The notes under the pieces were generated by a model, which saw nothing but the letters and a program-made list of their open reading frames with translations, was not told where the DNA came from and did no database searches. 5,757 bases of DNA from CAVZLD01 sp964522605. Lineage in GTDB: Bacteria; Planctomycetota; Planctomycetia; Pirellulales; Pirellulaceae. Every line of letters begins with the position of its first letter. Positions within the stretch are counted from its first letter, which is position 1. The stretch lies in NCBI GenBank assembly GCA_964522605.1, contig CAZFWV010000417.1, forward strand, positions 1 to 5,757, in the 5' to 3' direction. This document shows positions 1 through 5,551 of this stretch, one piece after another. Made by a program: the position numbers and the translations under genes.

Positions 1-99
1 TGAGAATTCGGATCGCCGCACTAAGCCACCCGATGCCTCACGACTTGGGCGATGTTCCGAAGCACAATTCCGGAGATCAGAATCCTCCGCGGCGCTGCT

Positions 100-585
100 C
101 TAGTGAATTTCGGCATCGAGACCGTACAGAGCCAGGTTGCGATTCTTGTATCGCTCGTCCTGCGTCACCTCCCGACCGAACCAGTCGGGCGGTGCGAAAG
201 CCTGGCTCGCTTCGATTGTCGGAAACTCAACCTCGGCGACGAGTAGACCCGCGAGTGCGCCCGCGTACTGATCGAGTTCGATCTGATGATCGTTCAGTTG
301 GATCAAATACCGAGTCTTCTCAAGGCGTCGTCCGGACGTCGCCGGCCAGAGATGTTCAAACTGGTCGGACGTCAATTCGATCTCTCGTTCGGTCCGCTGC
401 AACGCGCCTGGACTTTTCACGGTCAGGTAGCAGCGATCCCCTTTCCGGCGGAGGCGAACCTCCGTCCCGTCCGGCGAGACCGCAAGATACCCCTGCGAGA
501 TCTGCTTCCGCGGAATCGAATCTAGCCCGTCGGGCAACGACGAGCCCCGGATCAAGAACTTGCGCTCAATCTCTTGGACCGACAC
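100..585 (-). CDS. CYTH-domain protein, triphosphate tunnel metalloenzyme (probable inorganic tripolyphosphatase)
   Basis: A 161-residue single-domain protein that fits the CYTH superfamily, which hydrolyses triphosphate substrates inside a beta-barrel tunnel using a divalent metal. Visible signatures are the N-terminal ExExK motif (E5-I-E-R-K9), the basic strand EVRLRRK (42-48), LTVKSPG (54-60), EREIEL (66-71), QIELDQY (101-107), AEVEF (117-121) and the C-terminal block ERYKNRNLALYG (144-155). These are the charged strands expected to line the tunnel. The length is normal for stand-alone bacterial CYTH proteins. I chose the GTG start at 585 because AGAGGG lies 6 nt upstream and ExExK normally sits within about ten residues of the N-terminus. 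A longer frame from an ATG at 792 would run through a repeat and add 69 residues unlike the family. It lies downstream of a CHAD gene on the same strand, which supports a polyphosphate-related role. Tripolyphosphatase is the best guess; thiamine-triphosphatase or adenylate cyclase activity, known in other CYTH proteins, cannot be excluded. Confidence 0.9.
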   Translation of the reverse strand: MSVQEIERKFLIRGSSLPDGLDSIPRKQISQGYLAVSPDGTEVRLRRKGDRCYLTVKSPGALQRTEREIELTSDQFEHLWPATSGRRLEKTRYLIQLNDHQIELDQYAGALAGLLVAEVEFPTIEASQAFAPPDWFGREVTQDERYKNRNLALYGLDAEIH

Positions 586-591
586 ACGACA

Positions 592-597
592 CCCTCT
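592..597 (-). promoter_or_regulatory. Shine-Dalgarno site deciding the GTG start of the CYTH gene
   Basis: The minus strand reads AGAGGG followed by 6 nt and then GTG at 585. The spacing is close to ideal and the site is a good anti-Shine-Dalgarno match. It is the main reason to prefer GTG over the upstream in-frame ATG at 792. Confidence 0.6.
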
Positions 598-625
598 CAA
601 CAAGAAGACAGGCTCAAGCAACAAA

Positions 626-670
626 CCACAGTCCTTGGCCGTGGCTTCGGCTTGCCCCGCAAAACGGGGC
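626..670. other. Two tandem hairpins in the probable CYTH leader
   Basis: Positions 654-659 (GCCCCG) pair perfectly with 665-670 (CGGGGC) around a 5-nt loop. Positions 626-644 form a second stem, CCAC with GTGG, extended by three further pairs (one a G-T wobble) after a single mismatch. No T-tract follows on either strand, so these are not intrinsic terminators. They would lie about 40-85 nt upstream of the GTG start if the leader extends that far. Confidence 0.4.
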
Positions 671-688
671 GCAGGAACACGATTCAAG

Positions 689-839
689 ATTGACGATTGA
701 TGATCTCTGATTGCTGAAAGAAAGACTCTGACAAGCGTTCCGGAGGACGGAAAAGGCGATTCTGTCGATCCATGCTGTGCGCGGGTCCGCATGAGCTGCG
801 ACTTCGCGAATCAACAATCGTCATTCATCACTCGTCAAT
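689..839. repeat. Diverged inverted repeat pair, ATTGACGA-type arms
   Basis: The left arm (689-717) begins ATTGACGATTGATGA. The reverse complement of the right arm (811-839) begins ATTGACGAGTGATGA. Over 29 positions I count 22 matches, the mismatches being one early base, a block of five, and one near the end; GATTG and TGA close both arms. A 93-nt spacer with no recognised gene separates them. The phrase resembles degenerate short-period intergenic repeats seen in planctomycete genomes. The arms are too far apart for a simple terminator hairpin. Confidence 0.5.
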
Positions 840-878
840 CAATTCGGCTCGCCAGATCGGCAGAGCCTATTCGGGGCG

Positions 879-1020
879 TAGGGCGTTGGTGCTGTGTCAA
901 GGCTTGGATTTAGGGTTGGGTGCCACTGGGCTCTGCCAGTGCCAGAGCTTGCTGACTTGAACCATCGTCGCACTGGCAGAGCCCAGTGGCACCCTAATTC
1001 CTAGACAGGACAAAGCCCTA
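879..1020. repeat. 142-bp palindromic element with a perfect 25-bp inverted repeat
   Basis: Positions 918-942 and 970-994 are perfect reverse complements over 25 bp, with core TGCCACTGGGCTCTGCCAGT, separated by 27 nt. The similarity continues outward: TTAGGG lies next to the left arm after an extra TTGGG, and the right arm is followed by CCCTAATTCC. The ends also match inversely, TAGGGCGTTG at 879-888 against CAAAGCCCTA at 1011-1020 (9 of 10). No open frame inside resembles a transposase, so it would be a non-autonomous REP/MITE-like unit. It starts 21 bp beyond the CHAD stop codon. The RNA could fold into a very stable stem that might stabilise or attenuate a CHAD transcript, but no T-tract follows it on the minus strand. 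Confidence 0.85.
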
Positions 1021-1041
1021 GTCGACGCGTGAAACACGCCC

Positions 1042-2025
1042 TCAGGCGGGCGCAAGTGCCCTTGGGCTCTTCTTCCGAACACGCTTCTTCTTCCGCACGC
1101 GTCCTGCTTGCGGATCCAGAATTTGCTGGAATTCTTTTCGCAACCGCTGCGCGGTCTCGTTCGTCCACACCTCCTGAAAGTGCCCAATCGCTTCTTGCAA
1201 GGACGATTCCTCCTGAGCAATCAGCTTGCTCAGCTCTCGATCCGTTTCGGAATCGTCCGACTGAAGTAACCAGCGGTCAAAGAGCGTCTTGGCCACGAGA
1301 TGATCGTTAATCGTGCCCAGGTCCTCCTGAATCTGTGAGAACTGCGGATAGACGGAATCCCGCAATTCTGCAGCAAACGCTCCCGACAGCAACTCGATGG
1401 CATAACGCAGCTTCTTACCGGCGAGGCGCATCGGATGAAGGGTTTCCGGGTCATTCTGATCGACCTCGCCGGCCGCAAAGAAATCATCGACCAGCGGCGC
1501 GAGAGCGATCGGGGCCGCGACCCGAAAATCCGGCTCGGGATCTTCGCCGCGCCAGCGAATTCGACGCACCAACCCTCGCAACTTCTTCTGCGCGTGATCG
1601 CGTCTGGATTCTTTCCATACCTGCCGCAGCGGTTTCTGCGCTCGCTCGCGCTGGCGGTGCAGATCCGCGACAATTCCCGCCAGGCAGAGCCGCGTTCGTT
1701 TGCCGGACTGCGATTCGAGCCGTTGAATCAGAACATCGAGATCTCGCGCCTTGCCCGCCGCGTTTCGTATTTTCTTCAGCCGACGCATCCACCATTGACT
1801 GCGACGCGATGGAAGAGAATCACAAAACAAACGCAACGCACTCTGGGCCCGACGCGTTGCAACGCGCAACTGATGGACATGCTCGATATCTTCGCCCGCA
1901 TGTTTTGCTGCCAGCGGCAACCGCAGCAGTGTCAGTTCCAATCGATCCTGGACCGCCTGACGCACGACTTCCGTCAGCGGCTGATCCGCGTCAATTCCAC
2001 TGAGCCATTTACTTTTGCGTGACAT
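1042..2025 (-). CDS. CHAD-domain protein (conserved histidine alpha-helical domain), probable polyphosphate-binding protein
   Basis: A 327-residue, strongly basic, predicted all-helical protein of the CHAD family. The two halves repeat one pattern: H51-QL-R54-VAT-RR (58-59) in the first and H197-PM-R200-LAG-KK (204-205) in the second, as expected for a domain of two related helical bundles. Other CHAD blocks are KIRNAAGKARDLDV (85-98) and IQEDLGTINDHLVA (232-245). In the family these conserved histidines, arginines and lysines form a basic surface that binds polyphosphate, and CHAD proteins have been found on polyphosphate granules. After the domain comes a tail rich in lysine and arginine (RVRKKKRVRKKS, 309-320) that may add binding to polyphosphate or nucleic acid. 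There is no signal peptide or membrane segment, so the protein is cytoplasmic. The ATG start at 2025 has a GGGGA sequence 9 nt upstream. The CYTH gene downstream on the same strand provides the usual domain partner. Confidence 0.92.
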   Translation of the reverse strand: MSRKSKWLSGIDADQPLTEVVRQAVQDRLELTLLRLPLAAKHAGEDIEHVHQLRVATRRAQSALRLFCDSLPSRRSQWWMRRLKKIRNAAGKARDLDVLIQRLESQSGKRTRLCLAGIVADLHRQRERAQKPLRQVWKESRRDHAQKKLRGLVRRIRWRGEDPEPDFRVAAPIALAPLVDDFFAAGEVDQNDPETLHPMRLAGKKLRYAIELLSGAFAAELRDSVYPQFSQIQEDLGTINDHLVAKTLFDRWLLQSDDSETDRELSKLIAQEESSLQEAIGHFQEVWTNETAQRLRKEFQQILDPQAGRVRKKKRVRKKSPRALAPA

Positions 2026-2095
2026 GGTTTCTCATCCCCACTACAGACCGTTTCGGCCCTCGAGATGATGAAGAAATCGTCAAGGCGACGTTAGA

Positions 2096-2101
2096 ATTAT
2101 A
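2096..2101 (-). promoter_or_regulatory. Possible -10 box for the CHAD gene
   Basis: The minus strand carries an exact TATAAT within an AT-rich patch (TTAATATAATTC). The start of transcription would fall near 2089, giving a leader of about 64 nt before the ATG. No good -35 hexamer lies 16-18 bp upstream; the nearest hexamers are GCGTTT or CGTTTC. The box is the best promoter-like signal in this gap. Confidence 0.35.
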
Positions 2102-2361
2102 TTAACGACACGGCCGGGAAACGCCCACCAGTCCTGGCAATCTGGTCCCACGAATTCACACAACAAGCCAATCAGGGGGCGTTTACTGAAGCGAAAAGGG
2201 CTCAAAAATGAAGAAATGATGAAGATCGAGTGCCGCCGGTCCGCGCAACATGGGAAAACTTGGTGGGCGATGTCGCGTTACGCACCGGTGGTCTCGCCTT
2301 CGTCGCGATGCGCATGACTGCGGAAGGTGCAAAGAGAAGGGCCGCGGAGAAACGCGGATCG

Positions 2362-2484
2362 ATGAAGGGGAGGAAACCACGGATGGTGCGGAGCAGACGG
2401 ATATCACACGGATTGATCGATGCTCATCCGTTTGCTCCGTCCAATCCGTGGTCGCTCTTTGGTCGAGGGCAATCCTCACCGTCC
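2362..2484. repeat. ACCACGGAT palindromic repeat, copy 1 (~123 bp)
   Basis: The core is an imperfect palindrome. The left arm 2376-2402 and the reverse complement of 2426-2452 both begin ACCACGGAT, both contain CGGAGCA and both end ACGGAT, with 23 of 27 positions matching around a 23-nt loop. Copy 2 at 5336-5456 has the same design and nearly the same length. Similarity continues into the flanks: ATGAAG before the left arm, and AGG-4 nt-TCCTCAC-1 nt-GTCC after the right arm. The unit codes for nothing plausible and ends 83 bp short of the glycosyltransferase stop codon. Confidence 0.75.
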
Positions 2485-2567
2485 GAAACGGAAGGTTCGC
2501 GTCGAGGTGTGAATCAGACCTCCCCCGTGGTCGAACGGCTCGAGCAAAAACATGGACCGCGCGTGAG

Positions 2568-3326
2568 TTAACGAGCCCGCCATTCGCGCCAGACGAGTTG
2601 GGGGAAGACCCAGGCATCGCGGGCGTAACGACCGGCCAGCCGACGTGGTTCCGTGGTCACGCGGTGAAACCATTCCAGACCGGAACGGCGCATCCAGACG
2701 GGCGCCTGCCGTTTTTCTCCTGCGAGAAAATCGATCGTCGCACCGACACAGAGCGCAACGCGCGCGGGGAAGTTTCGGTGTTGTTTGTGGATCCAGAGTT
2801 CCTGTTTGGGAGCTCCCAATCCGACGACGATCACCTCGGGCTTCGATGCGTGCAACCGATCTAAGATCCGCTGCTCTTCCGCAGGATCGCTTTCGAAACC
2901 CAGCGGAGGACTATAGGTCCCCACGATGCGAACGTCGGACCACTGAACCTCGATCCGAGACGCAGCACGTTCTGCCACGCCGGGCGCCGCACCGAGCAGA
3001 AAAACACGCAGCGGCCGATCCGGCGAGGCCGTGGCAAACAGGTGAGGCACCAATTCCGATCCGGCCACGCGTTCCGGCAGGGGCTTTTTCAGAAATCGAG
3101 ACGCAAGAATGATCGGCATACCGTCGGCAAGAACGAGATGGGCATCCTCATACACACGACGCAGCTGCGAGTTCTGCTGCAGCATCACCGTGTGATCGAC
3201 ATTTGGAGTGACAACAAAGCGGCAATGGGGATAGTCGTCTTCGAGCCAAGTGCGAATTTGCTCGACCGCCTGCTGCATGTTCAGCGCGTCAATAGGCAAA
3301 TCGAATAAACGCAGCCGTTGAATCAT
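2568..3326 (-). CDS. WecG/TagA/CpsF-family glycosyltransferase (GT26)
   Basis: A 252-residue protein with the full family signature. It transfers a sugar, in known members N-acetylmannosamine or its uronic acid, from a UDP donor to a lipid-linked acceptor at the cytoplasmic face of the membrane. Visible blocks are TPNVDH (40-45), the ADGMPI motif (67-72) with the aspartate proposed as catalytic in TagA, ERVAGSEL (85-92), VFLLGAAPGVAERAA (108-122), VVGLGAPKQELWI (167-179), VGATIDFLAGEKRQAP (194-209) and a basic C-terminal part, WMRRSGLEWFHRVTTEPRRLAGRYAR (211-236), of the kind that attaches TagA-type enzymes to the membrane. I chose the ATG at 3326; a TTG nine codons upstream (3353) is possible, but neither has a clear Shine-Dalgarno site and family members begin close to the RLFDLPIDAL segment. 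It follows the chain-length gene by 150 bp on the same strand with no visible terminator, so co-transcription is plausible. The donor and acceptor cannot be read from sequence. Confidence 0.93.
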   Translation of the reverse strand: MIQRLRLFDLPIDALNMQQAVEQIRTWLEDDYPHCRFVVTPNVDHTVMLQQNSQLRRVYEDAHLVLADGMPIILASRFLKKPLPERVAGSELVPHLFATASPDRPLRVFLLGAAPGVAERAASRIEVQWSDVRIVGTYSPPLGFESDPAEEQRILDRLHASKPEVIVVGLGAPKQELWIHKQHRNFPARVALCVGATIDFLAGEKRQAPVWMRRSGLEWFHRVTTEPRRLAGRYARDAWVFPQLVWREWRAR

Positions 3327-3476
3327 AAGATACCAAGGCGGATGAAAGATCAATCGATCGTCGCAGCAACCGAATTCGAACGAATCTCAAACGAACAGTT
3401 CAGAACCTCTAGTCGACGGGCCTCGACAAAGGAACACGCACTCAGGGAACGTCCCGGTCCTTTCTGGAAACTGCGT

Positions 3477-5024
3477 TTACGCGGTTTCGTTTTGCGACGC
3501 GGATTCGCCCGAGGGCGACGAGACCGGCGATTCCATTCCGCTGGCCCGATCGCTCGCACGACGGCCTCCACCGGCCGCTCGTCCGGCCGAGGGCAATTCC
3601 GAAATCCGATCGGTCGCTCGACGACCAAACGGAGCACCTGCGTTGAAATGATCCGTCCAGCGGCGGCCAAATTGCGGACGAGGCCCCCCGGCCGGCGTCA
3701 ATAACAACATACACCCAATCCCGATCACAAATCCACCGAACCACGAGATGACCAACAGGACCAGACGACCCGGTCCGACCGGTCGATCGCCCGGATCCGG
3801 CCGATCGACTCGCGTTATCAAGCTGGAGGTCTGCGAGGCTTCCCGGGCCGCCAGCGCCTCGGCCAACGAGCGCTGGGCCTCGCGGAGCTGGTCACTCCGA
3901 TGGGTGACTTCCACGACGAGATTGCCGTATCGAGCCCGAAGGGCGGCCAACCGGTCCAGTCGATTCTGAACCTCCTCGAGTTGTTTTTCGTGGGAGCGAA
4001 TCACCGCGTCCGTGATTTGCAAATCGGCCTGCAGTCCCCGAATGGAGGTTTCGAGCTCCCGGTACAAGTCTTGCTGGATTTCCGCTTCCTCGGTCAGCGC
4101 CGCCTTAACATCGGGATGAGACTCGTTCATTTTGCCCATTAATTCCGCCACTCGCAGCTGGGCATCCACCAGGCCTTCCTTCAGACGTCGCAGTCCGGGA
4201 TGCGCCTCGAGCAGACGGTTGGGTGTTGCGACAAGCGTCTCGGGATCCTGGCTCGCCGCCAACAGGATCTCCAATTGCTGCAGTTGCGCGGTCCCGTTGG
4301 AACGCGCCTCGCGCAGGTCGTTCTTGATTTGGTTCAGCGCCGTTCGCAAATTACTATCACCGGCGCCGGTCTGGTTCAATGTTCTCAGTTCGCCCAAGTC
4401 GCTGCCGACCTCCCTTTCCATCGCTTCCAATCGCTCTGTCGCGTCACTGAGATTTTGCTCCGTCAACTTGAGCTTTTCGGTCAGCTCTTGAATCACACTC
4501 TCGGCATGCCGATTGCGCAATTGCTGCAGGTACCGCTCGAGTTGATCGCAAATCGCGGAGTTCAAGGCGACGGCATCGTGAGCCGTCGACGCACGGACGG
4601 AAAGGTAGATCAGATCGGACTGGCCCAATTCAGCTCCCTTTGGCGCCGTGACCTTGATCTCATCCTGCATCGACTGAACGTCGGCATCGCGAGGCCAATC
4701 GTTGCGCAGACGCCGCGAGCTGTCTGCGGCATACTGCTGCAGCGCGTCGCGCACCACCGTTCGGTTGCGTGCGATCTGGGTCACCATTTCCTGAGCCGCT
4801 TTGCGGGCATCGGTGGAATTGAAACGCCCATCAGGCGCCCATTCGCCCACGGCCTCTTCACGAACAACAATCGCCTGATCCGCCTGCCAAGTGGGAGCAC
4901 GGAGCAGAGCATAGGTCGATCCGAGCGTACCGATTACGAGGGTTGGAACGAGCCAGAAGGGCATGTAGTCAGACAGCGTCTGCTTGCCCTGCTGGATCAG
5001 ACATGCGGCTTTGGACGCGTTCAT
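3477..5024 (-). CDS. Wzz/GNVR-type polysaccharide chain-length determinant protein (polysaccharide co-polymerase)
   Basis: A 515-residue inner-membrane protein with the architecture of Wzz/GumC-like co-polymerases, which control the length of exported polysaccharide. A short cytoplasmic N-terminus leads to membrane segment 1 (about 21-41, MPFWLVPTLVIGTLG). A long periplasmic part follows, with coiled-coil-like stretches (roughly 160-215 and 310-400) and the conserved SHPDV piece (302-306), and then membrane segment 2 (about 419-442, LVLLVISWFGGFVIGIG). No Walker motif or tyrosine-kinase domain follows, so any kinase would be separate. The 73-residue cytoplasmic tail is basic and carries three copies of a GRR-x-[ST]-D motif, which I do not know from this family. 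I chose the ATG at 5024, about 20 residues before membrane segment 1. An in-frame ATG at 5159 would add 45 arginine- and serine-rich residues, and a -10-like box lies downstream of it. AGGA lies 12 nt before the chosen ATG, farther than usual. The GT26 gene downstream supports a polysaccharide role. Confidence 0.88.
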   Translation of the reverse strand: MNASKAACLIQQGKQTLSDYMPFWLVPTLVIGTLGSTYALLRAPTWQADQAIVVREEAVGEWAPDGRFNSTDARKAAQEMVTQIARNRTVVRDALQQYAADSSRRLRNDWPRDADVQSMQDEIKVTAPKGAELGQSDLIYLSVRASTAHDAVALNSAICDQLERYLQQLRNRHAESVIQELTEKLKLTEQNLSDATERLEAMEREVGSDLGELRTLNQTGAGDSNLRTALNQIKNDLREARSNGTAQLQQLEILLAASQDPETLVATPNRLLEAHPGLRRLKEGLVDAQLRVAELMGKMNESHPDVKAALTEEAEIQQDLYRELETSIRGLQADLQITDAVIRSHEKQLEEVQNRLDRLAALRARYGNLVVEVTHRSDQLREAQRSLAEALAAREASQTSSLITRVDRPDPGDRPVGPGRLVLLVISWFGGFVIGIGCMLLLTPAGGPRPQFGRRWTDHFNAGAPFGRRATDRISELPSAGRAAGGGRRASDRASGMESPVSSPSGESASQNETA

Positions 5025-5145
5025 AGTCCGGATGATTCCTTGGGAGATGGAGGAGAGCAAGATTCGGGGCGAAGCGGGAAGCTCTCGGCGATCGGGACGG
5101 TCTCCACCTTCAGTATCGCCGACGCGCGAGGCCGACTCGCGGTAA

Positions 5146-5151
5146 AGTATA
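5146..5151 (-). promoter_or_regulatory. Possible -10 box for the chain-length gene
   Basis: The minus strand reads TATACT, one base from TATAAT, in a locally AT-rich spot (GGCTATACTTTACC). No recognisable -35 hexamer lies 16-18 bp upstream. If used, transcription would begin near 5139, giving a leader of about 115 nt and ruling out the upstream ATG at 5159 as the start. Confidence 0.22.
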
Positions 5152-5335
5152 GCCCGCATCCCAGAGAGGCTCCGGCCGCAGAACTTGGGCCTCCGATGCC
5201 AGAAAAACCTCCAAACGACCCGCTCAGAGGACCGCGAAAATCCGTCCTGTGTGAGGCCGCACGAGGACCCTCGCAGGTTCGCCTCGCTCGACGTGACAGG
5301 CGATGCAGCGGGATGCGTTCCAGGCGATCAGGAGA

Positions 5336-5456
5336 ATGAAGAAGGAACCACGGATCCAACGGACGATACGGATCGTCACCGATCGATCAGCGCGCATCCG
5401 CATCATCCGTCCGATCCGTGGTTTCTCCCCTCGCTCCAGGTCCGTCCTCACGGTCC
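5336..5456. repeat. ACCACGGAT palindromic repeat, copy 2 (~121 bp)
   Basis: The left arm 5346-5373 and the reverse complement of 5396-5423 both start AACCACGGATC and both end CGGAT, with 24 of 28 positions matching around a 22-nt loop. The centre of the arms (GGACGAT and GGATGAT) differs from that of copy 1 (GGAGCA in both arms), yet pairing within the copy is kept. Flanking words are shared with copy 1: ATGAAG at 5336-5341 and TCCTCAC at 5445-5451. No protein-coding potential is evident. Confidence 0.75.
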
Positions 5457-5486
5457 CGCACCCCGCCGCCGCAACCGAGTGGGACC

Positions 5487-5523
5487 AAAAAAACGGCCTG
5501 CCGAATTCCTCGGTCAGGCCGTT
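5487..5523 (-). terminator. Rho-independent terminator of the PEP-CTERM gene
   Basis: On the minus strand AACGGCCTG (5523-5515) pairs with CAGGCCGTT (5500-5492). Inside, after one bulged A, CCGA pairs with TCGG around a GGAAT loop. The stem runs directly into a tract of seven T (5493-5487). It begins 28 nt after the TAG stop at 5552, so it should separate the PEP-CTERM gene from the chain-length gene. Confidence 0.88.
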
Positions 5524-5551
5524 GTGATGTACGTCAATCAATGATCCGCGA

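Larger units (their letters stand above)
586..1041. other. Repeat-filled intergenic region between CHAD and CYTH genes
   Basis: These 456 bp hold no credible gene. Reading toward the CYTH gene, they contain the 142-bp palindromic element (879-1020), a pair of diverged inverted repeats (689-717 and 811-839), and two short GC-rich hairpins (654-670 and 626-644) just before the CYTH ribosome binding site. Open frames here are low-complexity products of the repeats. I see no convincing sigma70 promoter for the CYTH gene. Confidence 0.6.
2026..2567. other. Intergenic region between the GT26 and CHAD genes
   Basis: These 542 bp contain a palindromic repeat unit (2362-2484) and, near the CHAD gene, a TATAAT box (2096-2101). 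The stretch from about 2130 to 2360 shows nothing I can name; its short open frames on both strands have no recognisable domain. A run of five T on the minus strand at 2546-2550 has no stem before it, so no terminator for the glycosyltransferase gene is evident. Confidence 0.55.
5025..5551. other. Intergenic region between the PEP-CTERM gene and the chain-length gene
   Basis: These 527 bp hold the terminator of the upstream gene (5487-5523), the second ACCACGGAT repeat unit (5336-5456) and a weak -10-like box (5146-5151). Between 5160 and 5335 I see nothing nameable. A minus-strand open frame across 5541-5224 includes a CIACH string, which looks accidental. Confidence 0.55.

Noticed and set aside
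70..92. Short inverted repeat CGGAG/CTCCG just after the CYTH stop codon
   Set aside because: It has only five base pairs and no T-tract on the minus strand, too weak to call a terminator.
33..710. Plus-strand open frame of 225 codons
   Set aside because: It is antisense to the CYTH gene, has a low-complexity Arg/Ser/Pro-rich translation, and runs into the repeat area.
586..792. N-terminal extension of the CYTH protein to the ATG at 792
   Set aside because: The extension translates the repeat arm and hairpins (IRDHQSSILN-like text), and a good ribosome binding site precedes the GTG at 585.
1335..2003. Plus-strand open frames across the CHAD gene
   Set aside because: They are mirror frames of a gene with clear CHAD motifs; the translations are Arg/Ala-rich with no recognisable pattern.
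2061..2224. Similar ATGAAGAAAT words near 2065 and 2208
   Set aside because: The match is about 10 nt of AT-rich text with no extended similarity; likely chance.
2540..2567. Possible terminator after the glycosyltransferase gene (T-run at 2546-2550)
   Set aside because: No stem-loop precedes the five T residues on the minus strand.
2183..2617. Minus-strand 144-codon open frame in the gap after the glycosyltransferase
   Set aside because: It consists of the palindromic repeat read as protein (for example the SVCSAPSVVSSPSS piece), a type of spurious hypothetical protein common in repeat-bearing genomes.
5025..5159. N-terminal extension of the chain-length protein to the ATG at 5159
   Set aside because: The added 45 residues are Arg/Ser-rich and precede a normal short cytoplasmic N-terminus; a -10-like box falls inside the extension.
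4200..5339. Long plus-strand open frame (379 codons)
   Set aside because: It lies antisense to the chain-length gene, shows no domain, and the opposite strand encodes a protein with recognisable membrane segments and family motifs.
5224..5541. Minus-strand 105-codon frame with a hydrophobic patch and a CIACH (CxxCH haem-like) string
   Set aside because: It starts in the terminator and crosses the repeat; one short motif with no cytochrome context is likely chance.
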